From assembly GCA_021740785.1 (NCBI GenBank), contig JAIOZI010000023.1, forward strand, positions 1 through 64,000: a DNA stretch of 64,000 nucleotides, given 5' to 3'. Every line of letters starts with the position of its first letter. Positions within the stretch are counted from its first letter, which is position 1. Below are positions 49,314-58,209 of this stretch, one piece after another. The stretch is from Melioribacteraceae bacterium (GTDB lineage Bacteria > Bacteroidota > Ignavibacteria > Ignavibacteriales > Melioribacteraceae). The notes beneath the pieces are model-generated. The model was not told where the DNA came from. It saw nothing but the letters and a program-made list of their open reading frames with translations, and made no database searches. The translations under genes and the position numbers were made by a program.

Positions 49314-49339
49314 CGCGGCATGAAATATTTCGTGCCGCG
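49314..49339. terminator. GC-rich stem-loop, possible attenuator
   Basis: CGCGGCATGAAA pairs with TTTCGTGCCGCG (one G-U pair) around a TA loop. It lies 11 bp after the stop of the OB-fold gene. A long T-run is missing, so it may be a weak terminator or an mRNA 3'-stabilising hairpin. It contains the ATG at 49320, which argues against that start for the next gene. Confidence 0.55.
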
Positions 49340-49364
49340 TATTTACTTAACATTGATAGTGAAA

Positions 49365-50915
49365 ATGCGAGTTATTACAAAAACATTAGCGATCGTCTTA
49401 ATCATTCTTACAACTCAATTTTGTAATGAATCAATCAACGATAACATTGCAGATAATATCCCACCAAATACTTTTCTATTTCTTTATCCCGACACTGGAA
49501 TCAGCCAGCAGCCAAGCAGACTTCAAGTCCACTGGTGGGGTGATGATCCTGACGGATTAGTGACCGGATATTATTTTAAGTGGGAAGGTTTGAATGATAA
49601 TTGGGTGTTTACTTCAAAAAATGACAGTCTTTTTTCTTTACCGATTGGAACAGTTGATACCAACTTCAGTTTCTTAGTGAAAGCAGTTGATAACGGAGGA
49701 AACGGAGTGTATGATAATTCTATCATTCAAGACGGTATTGACTATGGTCCCGAACCATTTATTGATTCCGATAATAACGGAGTTTATTCCGAAGGCGAAA
49801 CATTTTTTGATATCGGTTTGATTGACCCGACTCCCGCAGGAAGAGATTTTCCGATTAAAAACTCTTCTCCCGAAATTGAATGGAATGAAGCCAGCAGTCT
49901 TCCTCTCGAATCATACCCGGTTGTAACAGTCGGTTGGAATGCAGATGACTTAGACGGAACTGAATCAATTACACAAATTCATCTTGCCCTTAATGATACT
50001 GCAGATTACGTGGTTCTGAAAGGTTCAACAAGATTGGTAACTTTGAGAGTTGTTGATATCGAAGCTGCCGAACCGGTGATGGAAGTGCTGGTTAATGCCT
50101 CCGAAGATAACATTCTTGAGGAACAACTGGTCAATCTTAAGTTGAATGACAACAACAGAATATTTATCCGCGCAAAAGATATTTCAGGCGGGCTTTCGGA
50201 GTTTATCCCGCTGCCGGATACGACAAGAGATTGGTTCGTGCGTAAACCTAAAGGTAATCTCATTATTGTTGATGATTATTTAAACGGTTCTTCAGCCTCT
50301 ACTTTTTATACGGAACAATTTAATAGTCTCAGCTCAGGAATATTGGTCGATAAATATGATGTTTTCGATTTGGAAACAAATGCACTCCCTTATCCAAATA
50401 TTTCCTTTCTCGAAACATTAAAACTTTTCGATTATGTTTACTGGTATTCAAATTCAAGCCCGGACTTATCCTTGGCAAACCTGGTTACACAAAAGTTTGT
50501 TGAGAACGGCGGAAAGATTATGTATTCGTTGACCTTCGAAAACAACTCCGCAGATTTCGCTTTTGATCTCGCAACGATACAGAATTTTTTACCGATCGAT
50601 TCACTCGGTCAAGCTGAACCTATTCCGTTCTTACTTCGAGGAGCCAGTGTGCTTCAATCCACACCCGGTTCAGGATACCCGCAATTAGAAACAAGCAGTA
50701 CGATCGGTTTCGTAAGAACATTTCATCCATCTGTTACAGCAACCGAGATTTATGATATTTCAAGTTCACAGGTAAACGGAAACATAGCATTTATGGATAA
50801 TTCAAAAAGTCTTTTCTTTATCGGTCTGCCCTTACACAGTGCAAATGCAATAGAGGGAAGCGTTAAACAACTACTAGAAAAAATATTCTTTGAAGAATTC
50901 GGACTAAGCTTATGA
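49365..50915 (+). CDS. Exported protein with flavodoxin-like C-terminal region
   Basis: A 516-residue protein from the ATG at 49365. An upstream ATG at 49320 is buried in a stem-loop. The leader MRVITKTLAIVLIILTTQFC may be a signal peptide or an atypical lipoprotein signal (a cysteine sits where lipidation would occur, but the lipobox is poor). The middle has Ig-like repeats (LQVHWWGDDPDGLVTGYYFK, VTVGWNADDLDG). The last 180 residues resemble a glutamine amidotransferase/flavodoxin-like fold (GNLIIVDDYLNGS, FDYVYWYSNS, FVENGGKIMYSLTF) without an evident catalytic triad. It overlaps the TonB-receptor start by 4 bp (ATGA), so the two are coupled; a surface partner of the receptor is plausible. 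Confidence 0.75.
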   Translation: MRVITKTLAIVLIILTTQFCNESINDNIADNIPPNTFLFLYPDTGISQQPSRLQVHWWGDDPDGLVTGYYFKWEGLNDNWVFTSKNDSLFSLPIGTVDTNFSFLVKAVDNGGNGVYDNSIIQDGIDYGPEPFIDSDNNGVYSEGETFFDIGLIDPTPAGRDFPIKNSSPEIEWNEASSLPLESYPVVTVGWNADDLDGTESITQIHLALNDTADYVVLKGSTRLVTLRVVDIEAAEPVMEVLVNASEDNILEEQLVNLKLNDNNRIFIRAKDISGGLSEFIPLPDTTRDWFVRKPKGNLIIVDDYLNGSSASTFYTEQFNSLSSGILVDKYDVFDLETNALPYPNISFLETLKLFDYVYWYSNSSPDLSLANLVTQKFVENGGKIMYSLTFENNSADFAFDLATIQNFLPIDSLGQAEPIPFLLRGASVLQSTPGSGYPQLETSSTIGFVRTFHPSVTATEIYDISSSQVNGNIAFMDNSKSLFFIGLPLHSANAIEGSVKQLLEKIFFEEFGLSL

Positions 50916-53722
50916 AAAAAGTTTTACTTTTTTTCATAATTATTTCCACTCCATTGTTTCTCTTTGCTCAGGCTAAAGGAAAAATCGGAGGGAAGATTAT
51001 TGATGCCGCTACAGGCGAATCGCTGCCCGGTGTAAACGTTTTGGTTAAGGGCACATATTTCGGCGCTGCCAGTGATTTCAACGGTGAATTCGTAATTGAA
51101 AATGTTACGGAAGGATCTTACACTGTTGAAGCGTCGCTCATCGGTTATAGAAGTATGCAGTATACCGGGGTTGAGGTAAAACCGAATAAGACTACATTCC
51201 TTGATATTAAAATGGAAGAATCCGTTCTAACGCTTGAACAGGATGTTATTGTAGTCGGCGATAAACCTCTCGTTGATATTGAAGAAACTCAGAGTAAAAA
51301 AACAATATCAAAAGAGGAAATTGAACTTGCTGTAATTGAAGATATTCAGGATTTGGTAACACAGCAGGCAGGTGTTGTTAAATCGGATAATTCAATTCAC
51401 ATACGCGGCGGAAGAAGTTATGAAAATGCATTTCTACTGGATGGTGTTTCAGTTCAAGATCCACTCTCAGGTACAGGTTTCGGTCTTCAGTTAAGTTCTA
51501 ATGCAATTGAAGAAGTAGAAGTAATTACCGGCGGATTTAATGCCGAATTCGGGCAGGCAACTTCCGGTATCGTTAATGTGAGAACTCGTGAAGGGAGTGA
51601 AAGATTTTCCGGATACATTTCTTATAAAAGAGATAACTTCGGGAATAAAGCTTCACCAAATGTTTTTAATATCGATATTGCCGAAGCTAATTTCAGCGGA
51701 CCCGAACCGTTAACCGGATTTTTATTACCTGCCCTTGGAATTCAGATCCCGGGAAAATTATCTTTCTTTTCGAGTTTTTATGTGGGGCTTTCCGACGGAA
51801 TAACTCAAGGAATGTATAAACCGACTGCAAACCAATTAGTGTCTTCAACCTTTTACGGCAGCAGGTTTGCTCCCCGTGCGGAAAATAGCTGGTTCTTCCT
51901 CGGTAAAATGACTTATAATATTAGTCCTACGATGAAACTCGTTTATTCCTACAATCAATCGGTAAACATTAACCAAAACTCGCAGTCACTGCAGGCTAAT
52001 TTGGAATATGTGGAACCGAGTCCGGGTTATCAATACACATACCAGAATATACTTGATAATGCAAACACTTTTACACATAACAACAAATACAATTCTTTAA
52101 GCTGGACACACACGCTCAACTCGAAAACATTTTATGAATTCAAAATAAATCATTTTTTCTCAAATCTGCGTGCTGATGCAAACGGTATTTCGTGGAATCA
52201 ATACACTGAACCAAAAGATATCGTAACATTCCCGATTGAATATTATAACTCTGACGGGGATACAATAGGTGTAATTCCCGGTGACGGTTTGTGGGATGTC
52301 GGTAATCCTTCAACCTGGCGCGATCATTACATTGAAGAATTATCTTTCAAGGGTGATGTTACAAGTTTCTTCGATGAGAAAAATAAATTTAAAGCCGGTT
52401 TCAATATTGTACTTCAGGAAATGCAGCAAATCGATATTTACCGTCCTTGGATCGGCGAACTCGGATTGAATAATGATATATATAAAGTTTTTCCTGCCCG
52501 CGGATCATTTTATGCACAGGACAATATCAATTTCAGCGGTATGATATTAAACTTCGGATTGAGAATGGATTACTGGTTCCCTGGTAAATATGTTGATGAT
52601 GCGGTCAATAACCCGGATGTTGTAACTATACCGGATGAAATAAGAGAAAGATACAATGAAGATTCATTCGGATGGTTCGGGGATAGAAGATTTAAAGCGC
52701 GTATAAGTCCAAGACTCGGTATCTCCCATCCTGTGACTGACAATCAAATTCTATTTTTCTCATACGGTCATTTCAGCAAATGGCCGCGCCCGCAATTTGT
52801 TTATGCAAAATTAAATCCAACCAGCGCACAATCAACGTTTCAGAAATTCGGCAACCCGAATTTAAACCCGGAAACGACTGTTGCATATGAGTTGGGATTG
52901 AAAACTACTTTTACTCAAAATGATGTTTTGACGGTAACAGCTTATTACAAAGATATTTTCGATTATGTAAGAACCCGTACCGCATTAATTCAATCATCCC
53001 GTTTTGCAAATCAGTCGTTCATTACATATGCTAATCTTGATTATGCGCGTTCCAGGGGATTGGAACTCGAGTACAAAAAACGAATGGGAAAATGGTTCAC
53101 CGGGATGTTCACTTTCTCTTATGCAATTGTTACAGGTAAGAGTTCATCCGCTGAAGAAGGCGTTTTGATATTACGCGGCGATCTTGATGAAACAATTAAA
53201 GAGGAATTTGTTTCTTGGGACAGACCCTTTACCGTTTCGGCAAGTTTGAATTTTTACATCGAGAAAGGGGAACCATTATTTGGGTTTGCACCAGGAATTT
53301 TAGATGATATAAATATTTATACACGGGCATTTTTCCAATCCGGGAAAAGATATACTAAAGCCTTATTCTTGGGATCATACGATCCCGATGGTCGCCCGGA
53401 ATATGATTATGACCGATCGAACCGGTACAGTGAAATCGGTGATAATTGGTTTTGGATTGATATGAATATTGAAAAATATTTTACGTTCGGCGGATTGAAA
53501 ATGTCGGTTTTCGTTGAAGTAAATAATCTGCTTGATATAGAAAATTCGGCGATCATTAATCCGGTTACCGGGGAAGCGTATGAGTACGGAGATCCGACAC
53601 CAAACGGTTGGAATGATCCTTTATACCCGGATTTACAAGCTCCTATTTCTCCTTATCCATTTAATCCGGCTCGTTATTTAACGAATAGAAATGTGAAGTT
53701 TGGTCTGAGTTTAAGATTCTAA
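50912..53722 (+). CDS. TonB-dependent outer membrane receptor
   Basis: A 936-residue receptor. Signal peptide (VLLFFIIISTPLFLFAQ), then a carboxypeptidase-regulatory-like domain (about 24-105: GGKIIDAATGESLPGVNVLV), a plug domain (about 120-230: HIRGGRSYENAFLLDGVSV, TGGFNAEFGQATSGIVNV) and a 22-strand barrel ending in KFGLSLRF. It imports large or scarce substrates using energy from TonB-ExbBD, which are not in the window. The regulatory-like domain resembles SusC-type receptors, but no SusD follows. The upstream gene overlaps it by 4 bp. Downstream, a four-helix-bundle gene and repeats separate it from the PorV gene. The substrate may be a product of the neighbouring secreted phosphodiesterase-like proteins; that is inference. 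Confidence 0.93.
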   Translation: MKKVLLFFIIISTPLFLFAQAKGKIGGKIIDAATGESLPGVNVLVKGTYFGAASDFNGEFVIENVTEGSYTVEASLIGYRSMQYTGVEVKPNKTTFLDIKMEESVLTLEQDVIVVGDKPLVDIEETQSKKTISKEEIELAVIEDIQDLVTQQAGVVKSDNSIHIRGGRSYENAFLLDGVSVQDPLSGTGFGLQLSSNAIEEVEVITGGFNAEFGQATSGIVNVRTREGSERFSGYISYKRDNFGNKASPNVFNIDIAEANFSGPEPLTGFLLPALGIQIPGKLSFFSSFYVGLSDGITQGMYKPTANQLVSSTFYGSRFAPRAENSWFFLGKMTYNISPTMKLVYSYNQSVNINQNSQSLQANLEYVEPSPGYQYTYQNILDNANTFTHNNKYNSLSWTHTLNSKTFYEFKINHFFSNLRADANGISWNQYTEPKDIVTFPIEYYNSDGDTIGVIPGDGLWDVGNPSTWRDHYIEELSFKGDVTSFFDEKNKFKAGFNIVLQEMQQIDIYRPWIGELGLNNDIYKVFPARGSFYAQDNINFSGMILNFGLRMDYWFPGKYVDDAVNNPDVVTIPDEIRERYNEDSFGWFGDRRFKARISPRLGISHPVTDNQILFFSYGHFSKWPRPQFVYAKLNPTSAQSTFQKFGNPNLNPETTVAYELGLKTTFTQNDVLTVTAYYKDIFDYVRTRTALIQSSRFANQSFITYANLDYARSRGLELEYKKRMGKWFTGMFTFSYAIVTGKSSSAEEGVLILRGDLDETIKEEFVSWDRPFTVSASLNFYIEKGEPLFGFAPGILDDINIYTRAFFQSGKRYTKALFLGSYDPDGRPEYDYDRSNRYSEIGDNWFWIDMNIEKYFTFGGLKMSVFVEVNNLLDIENSAIINPVTGEAYEYGDPTPNGWNDPLYPDLQAPISPYPFNPARYLTNRNVKFGLSLRF

Positions 53723-53734
53723 TTTAATAAAAAA

Positions 53735-53900
53735 TAAGTGAGAAGATACAGATAGAAAAAAGCAAGAAACAAGAAGCAAAAAGCAAATAGCAAATAATGA
53801 TCAAAGAGCAAATAGCAAATAGCAAATAGCAAAAAGTAAAAAACAAAAAAAAGCAAATTGAAAAGAAACTAGAAACAAAAAGTAAATGGAATAAATAACG
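53735..53900. repeat. A-rich simple repeat, AGCAAATA-like units
   Basis: A purine-rich low-complexity stretch between the receptor stop and the four-helix-bundle gene. It is made of imperfect AGCAAATA and AGCAAAAA units, clearest at 53773-53837. It includes no terminator and differs strikingly from the flanking coding DNA. Confidence 0.8.
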
Positions 53901-53904
53901 AGAT

Positions 53905-54279
53905 ATGTTAAGAGAAGAAAATTCGAATAATAAAAATCGATATGATCTTGAAGAAAGAACATTTCAATTTGCTAAGAGAGTTAGATTATTTGTTAAAACA
54001 TTACCAAGATCAATTGCAAATACTGAAGATTCCAGGCAATTAATAAAAGCTTCCGGCAGTGTTGGAGCTAATTATATTGAAGCAAATGAATCTCTTGGTA
54101 AAAAAGATTTTATTATGAGAATAAAGATAAGTCTTAAAGAAACAAAAGAATCGAAACATTGGCTAAGATTAATTAATGAGACTAATAATTTGGAAAATAA
54201 AGACGAAGCAATAGCATTAATAAATGAATCTGATGAGTTGAAGAAAATTTTTTCATCAATATTGGTAAAATCAAAATGA
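53905..54279 (+). CDS. Four-helix-bundle protein (23S rRNA-intervening-sequence type)
   Basis: A 124-residue basic helical protein. The pattern FAKRVRLFVKTLPRSIANTE, then IKASGSVGANYIEANESLGK and FIMRIKISLKETKESKHWLR is diagnostic of the four-helix-bundle family first seen encoded in intervening sequences of 23S rRNA genes, which also shares its fold with Avd accessory proteins of retroelements. Function is unknown; nucleic-acid binding is suspected. Here it is not in an rRNA gene. It sits between an A-rich repeat and T-rich tandem repeats inside a receptor/PorV run, so it looks like an insertion. Base composition is more AT-rich than its neighbours. The ATG at 53905 has only a weak ribosome-binding site. 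Confidence 0.9.
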   Translation: MLREENSNNKNRYDLEERTFQFAKRVRLFVKTLPRSIANTEDSRQLIKASGSVGANYIEANESLGKKDFIMRIKISLKETKESKHWLRLINETNNLENKDEAIALINESDELKKIFSSILVKSK

Positions 54280-54324
54280 ATCTCTAAAATGAAATTATTA
54301 CCTGGAATGTATTTGATTTTTTTC

Positions 54325-54705
54325 GTACCAAGTTCAATAATCATCATTTGATTCTTGGTTTTTATGATTTGTGATTTATTTGTCATTTGATTTTTGTTAT
54401 TTGATTTTTTCCGTACCAAGTTCAATAATCATCATTTGATTCTTGGTTTTTGTGATTTGTGATTTATTTGTCATTTGTTTTTTGTTAATTGATTTTTTTC
54501 CGTACCAAGTTCAATAATCATCATTTGATTCTTGGTTTTTGTGATTTGTGATTTATTTGTCATTTGATTTTTGTTATTTGATTTTTTTCGTACCAAGTTC
54601 AATAATCATCATTTGATTCTTGGTTTTTGTGATTTGTGATTTATTTGTCATTTGTTTTTTGTTAATTGATTTTTTTCCGTACCAAGTTCAATAATCATCA
54701 TTTGA
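54325..54705. repeat. 88/89-bp tandem repeat, four units plus a partial fifth
   Basis: Copies of GTACCAAGTTCAATAATCAT start at 54325, 54413, 54502, 54590 and 54679. The unit continues as T-rich DNA with internal TGATTTGTGATTTATTTG. Units 1 and 3 share one tail and units 2 and 4 another, so the true period is a dimer of about 177 bp. The fifth copy stops after about 27 bp. The array is the main content of the 491 bp between the four-helix-bundle gene and the PorV gene. Confidence 0.93.
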
Positions 54706-54770
54706 GAATTATTGAATATTGTTACTTGATATATTATTACGAGTATTGTTAATTAAAAGGAAATGTTTAA

Positions 54771-55754
54771 TTGAAGAAATTAACTATTATAATAACCTTT
54801 ATCGGAGTATTGATAAGTTCTAACTCCTTTGCCCAATTATTTCCCACACTCGGCGGGCAGCGGGCAGGTATATCTACAGCACAATTTCTTAAGATTGGTG
54901 TCGGAGGCAGAGCTTCGGCGATGGGTGATGCATTTGTTGCCATTGCTGATGATGCATCAGCACTTTACTGGAATCCTGCCGGACTGGCACAAACTACAAG
55001 AAACGAATTTATTATTTCGCACAATGAATGGTTGGTTGATATAAGTCATGAATTTATCGGCGGAATTTATCATCTATCAACTAATGATGTAGTCGGTCTT
55101 TCTTTCACTGCTTTGCACATGGAAGATATGCCGGTTACTACCGAAGTACAGCCGTTTGGTACCGGTGAATATTTTTCATTCGGAGATATTGCGATTGCAC
55201 TTACTTATTCACGTAAGATGACTGAGCAGTTTAGTTTTGGTGGAACAATTCGTTATATAGAGGAGACGCTGGATAAATTAAAAATGCGCGGGTTAATGAT
55301 TGATCTCGGTACTTATTATTGGACCGGCTTGGGAACTACTCGTTTTGCTGTGACAATTTCTAACTTTGGAAACGAACTCACTCCCGACGGAGAAGTTGTT
55401 CTTTTCGGTAACCGGAAAAAATCCGGATGGCAGTCATTCTCCCCTCCTACAATTTTTAGAATCGGGATTGCAATGGAACCGTATCAAGATGAAGAGCATC
55501 GTTTAACTACGTCTGTTCAGCTTAATCACCCGAACGATAACAGTGAAAACGTCTCTGCGGGCGCTGAATATGCATGGCGGGAAATTGTTTATCTAAGAGG
55601 CGGCTATAAGTTTAATGTGGAAGGTCAGCATTATAGTTTCGGCGCCGGAGTACACGTTCCGATGAGTGTGGCGGATATCACCTTTGATTATGCTTTTGCC
55701 GATTATTCAAGACTCGGTTCAGCTCATAGATTCTCATTATTATTAGGACTGTAA
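54771..55754 (+). CDS. PorV/PorQ-family outer membrane protein
   Basis: A 327-residue protein: signal peptide (IIITFIGVLISSNSFAQ) and a FadL-like/UPF0164 barrel with the family start GVGGRASAMGDAFVAIADDA and SALYWNPAGLAQ. PorV-type proteins shuttle cargo from the T9SS translocon to the attachment complex by binding the C-terminal sorting domain, so it fits the cargo-rich setting. The start is a TTG at 54771 with AAAAGGAAA upstream; the nearer ATG at 54763 is out of frame. It follows the tandem-repeat array by 65 bp and is 6 bp from the NHL lipoprotein gene. Whether it is the general PorV or a locus-specific paralogue cannot be told. Confidence 0.88.
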   Translation: MKKLTIIITFIGVLISSNSFAQLFPTLGGQRAGISTAQFLKIGVGGRASAMGDAFVAIADDASALYWNPAGLAQTTRNEFIISHNEWLVDISHEFIGGIYHLSTNDVVGLSFTALHMEDMPVTTEVQPFGTGEYFSFGDIAIALTYSRKMTEQFSFGGTIRYIEETLDKLKMRGLMIDLGTYYWTGLGTTRFAVTISNFGNELTPDGEVVLFGNRKKSGWQSFSPPTIFRIGIAMEPYQDEEHRLTTSVQLNHPNDNSENVSAGAEYAWREIVYLRGGYKFNVEGQHYSFGAGVHVPMSVADITFDYAFADYSRLGSAHRFSLLLGL

Positions 55755-55760
55755 CAAAAC

Positions 55761-56846
55761 ATGAAAAAAATTATTCTAATACTTTCGCTTTTGATTATGA
55801 CGGTTTTTTATACATCATGTGCCGATAAATTTGATGTAACACAATTCGATTATGCATACGATAACACTTCAAACATAGGTGATACGGTTTATATTCAGCA
55901 GTTTCCGATATGGGAAGGTTTTAATAAACCTCAGGATATGATTGTTGGAAGAGAAACTTTTCTCTATATCGCTGATACCGAGAACGACAGAGTTGTTATG
56001 ATGAACATTGCCGGTGAATTTCTAGGCGCCATTGAAATAAAAAAACCGGTGGCAATAGCTCAGGATTATCGGCTTAATTTAATTGTCTGTGCCGAGTTCG
56101 ATACAACAATCAACGGGTCGCCTCTTAAGTTAGGCGCAGTCTATAAAATTAATTTGGTTGATGCCGGTCATCAAATAGGAAGCGCAAATATTACACGTAT
56201 TCTTCCTAAATCAAGTTTCGATTATAATAAACCGAATAGGAAATATACCGGGGTTGCCGTTTTTTCAGATAACTCATTTTATGTCTCACGTACCGGTCCC
56301 GAAAATAATAATCCAATCGATCCGGATAATGTAATATTAATTTTCAGAAAGAAAACTTTGACCGACGGAACAAAACGAGACACACTAGTAGGTGCACTCC
56401 CCTCGTTTCAGCCGGTTGGTACGGGATTAATGTCAGCATACAATATTAGTTCACTCACTACATTTAATAATTCATCCCGTGATTTTATTATGACATTAAC
56501 CGGCGATAACAGCTTCAAAACTCAGTGGCTTCGTTATGTAGAGACTCAGGATTTCACAGGTTACCAGAGCAGGCTTTCGGCTTTTTCTTCCGATTTAATG
56601 ATTGTAAATAAATTCATGCAGCCTGAAGATGTAGCATTGGATAACGTGGGTAATATTTTTGTGGCTGATGCCGGGAAAGATTCTGTATTCAAGTTCAGCA
56701 CATTTGGCGATGAATTAACATCATTCGGCGGAAGCGAAATATTCGACAGCCCGCATGCAGTTGCATATTACGATAAAACATTGTATGTATTGGATACAAA
56801 TAACGATAGGATATTAAGGTTTATCCTTTCTACTGAAATTGATTAG
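55761..56846 (+). CDS. NHL-repeat propeller lipoprotein
   Basis: A 361-residue lipoprotein with lipobox VFYTSC (lipidation at C20). The mature chain has NHL-type propeller blades: KPQDMIVGRETFLYIADTEN, DRVVMMN, then QPEDVALDNVGNIFVADAGK and SPHAVAYYDKTLYVLDTNND. These form a six-bladed surface-exposed propeller that typically binds a polymer or protein. It lies 6 bp after the PorV gene and 69 bp before the secreted EEP gene. It could act as the cell-surface binding partner of the receptor or cargo enzymes; the evidence for that is position only. Confidence 0.86.
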   Translation: MKKIILILSLLIMTVFYTSCADKFDVTQFDYAYDNTSNIGDTVYIQQFPIWEGFNKPQDMIVGRETFLYIADTENDRVVMMNIAGEFLGAIEIKKPVAIAQDYRLNLIVCAEFDTTINGSPLKLGAVYKINLVDAGHQIGSANITRILPKSSFDYNKPNRKYTGVAVFSDNSFYVSRTGPENNNPIDPDNVILIFRKKTLTDGTKRDTLVGALPSFQPVGTGLMSAYNISSLTTFNNSSRDFIMTLTGDNSFKTQWLRYVETQDFTGYQSRLSAFSSDLMIVNKFMQPEDVALDNVGNIFVADAGKDSVFKFSTFGDELTSFGGSEIFDSPHAVAYYDKTLYVLDTNNDRILRFILSTEID

Positions 56847-56915
56847 ATAGATTATTGATACGATCTTTACGATATATATTTATTCTTATTTCTCAAAAAA
56901 GTTAGGAAGTGTTTA

Positions 56916-58157
56916 ATGAAAAAATTTTTCTACTTACTTACTCTTCTTTTATTTGTTTCCACATCACTCTATTCACAAGAAATTATAAAAATCGTTTCAT
57001 ACAATATTTTAAACTACCCGAACAATTCATTCTTCCGTAATCCAAAATTCGAACTCATAATGGATGAGATACAGCCGGATATTGTGGTTGTTCAGGAAAT
57101 TTCTAGCCAATCGGGGGCAGATCAATTTCAGTCCGATGTTTTGGGCAGTAAATTTAAAGCGGCAACGTTTATTGAGAGTCCCGACGACGAAAGAGCGCTT
57201 TTTTACAGAGATTCGCTAATTGAGTTTTTAAGCCATACGCCAATTTCAACAACATTAAGGGACATAAATGAATTTAAGCTGGTGCATAAATTTACACTGG
57301 ATACTGTTTTGATTTACGGCGTCCATTTGAAAGCCTCATCCGGCTCTGATAATGAACAACGAAGATTAGATGAAGTTACTGAACTGCGGAATGTTACTGA
57401 CGAATTGACATCAAACAGCTATTTTATAGTTATGGGTGATTTTAATATTTACAATTCATGGGAGCCGGCATATCAAAAGCTGCTTGATCAGACGACTCCA
57501 GGATATTTCCTCGATCCTATCAACAGATCGGGCGGCTGGCATAACAATTCTGCATTTGAAGATATACACACACAGTCAACCAGGACAGATAATTTCGGTG
57601 ACGGCGGTGCGACCGGCGGATTGGATGATCGATTCGATCAGATTTTGATTTCAGCCAGCATTAAAAATACAGGCGGTATAGATTATGTTACTGGCTCCTA
57701 TTATGCGTTCGGTAATGACGGGAATCATTTCAATCAATCCATTAACGAAGGTACAAACTCTGCAGTAAGTACTGATGTTGCCGATGCACTGCACGATGTT
57801 TCCGATCACCTTCCGGTTGTTGCATCATTCGATTTCGGCGAACCGGTTTATGTAAAAGGTGAAAATCTGCAAGCAAATGAATTCAGGTTGATGCAGAACT
57901 TCCCGAACCCGTTTAATCCATCTACGAATATTGTTTACAGCTTACCCTCACAAAGTATTGTGAGTATTAAAGTTTATGATTTACTCGGAAGAGAAATCCA
58001 AAGTTTGGTTAACGGGAAAAAATCAGCCGGGAACTACAAAGTAGAGTGGAATGCTCAAAATGTTGCATCCGGAATTTATTTTTATTCAATAGAAGCCGTG
58101 CCGGTTACAGGCGGAGAAATCTTCAGAGAGACGAAGAAAATGATATTAGTTAGATAG
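56916..58157 (+). CDS. Secreted endonuclease/exonuclease/phosphatase-family enzyme, T9SS cargo
   Basis: A 413-residue protein: signal peptide (FFYLLTLLLFVSTSLYSQ), an EEP domain (about 22-308) and a sorting domain (LMQNFPNPFNPSTNIVYSLP to KKMILVR). The catalytic set is complete: N30 (VSYNILNY), E61 (VVQEISS), H137 (GVHLKAS), D175/N177 (MGDFNIYN), D241 (RFDQILI) and D297/H298 (VSDHLPV). It is compact, without the N-terminal CBM-like domain of the other EEP gene at 43-45 kb. Likely a surface or secreted phosphodiesterase or nuclease; the bond cut is unproven. It directly precedes the lamin-tail/OB-fold protein gene (52-bp gap). Confidence 0.92.
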   Translation: MKKFFYLLTLLLFVSTSLYSQEIIKIVSYNILNYPNNSFFRNPKFELIMDEIQPDIVVVQEISSQSGADQFQSDVLGSKFKAATFIESPDDERALFYRDSLIEFLSHTPISTTLRDINEFKLVHKFTLDTVLIYGVHLKASSGSDNEQRRLDEVTELRNVTDELTSNSYFIVMGDFNIYNSWEPAYQKLLDQTTPGYFLDPINRSGGWHNNSAFEDIHTQSTRTDNFGDGGATGGLDDRFDQILISASIKNTGGIDYVTGSYYAFGNDGNHFNQSINEGTNSAVSTDVADALHDVSDHLPVVASFDFGEPVYVKGENLQANEFRLMQNFPNPFNPSTNIVYSLPSQSIVSIKVYDLLGREIQSLVNGKKSAGNYKVEWNAQNVASGIYFYSIEAVPVTGGEIFRETKKMILVR

Positions 58158-58209
58158 GAGAGGAAAAATAAAAAACATATTAATTCAACAAACAGTACGA
58201 GGAGGTACA

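Noticed and set aside
53905-54279. 23S rRNA intervening sequence
   Set aside because: No rRNA sequence flanks the gene; both sides are protein-coding genes and repeats.
54072-54425. A 117-codon minus-strand frame across the four-helix-bundle gene and first repeats
   Set aside because: It is antisense to a clear family member and its start lies in low-complexity repeat DNA.
53905-54705. Diversity-generating retroelement, because the four-helix-bundle protein shares the Avd fold
   Set aside because: No reverse transcriptase, template repeat or variable repeat is seen nearby.
54325-54705. CRISPR array
   Set aside because: Units of 88/89 bp are contiguous and nearly identical throughout, with no unique spacers, and no cas genes are present.
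50912-56846. SusC/SusD polysaccharide-utilisation locus
   Set aside because: The receptor has the regulatory-like domain, but there is no SusD homologue and no glycoside hydrolase.
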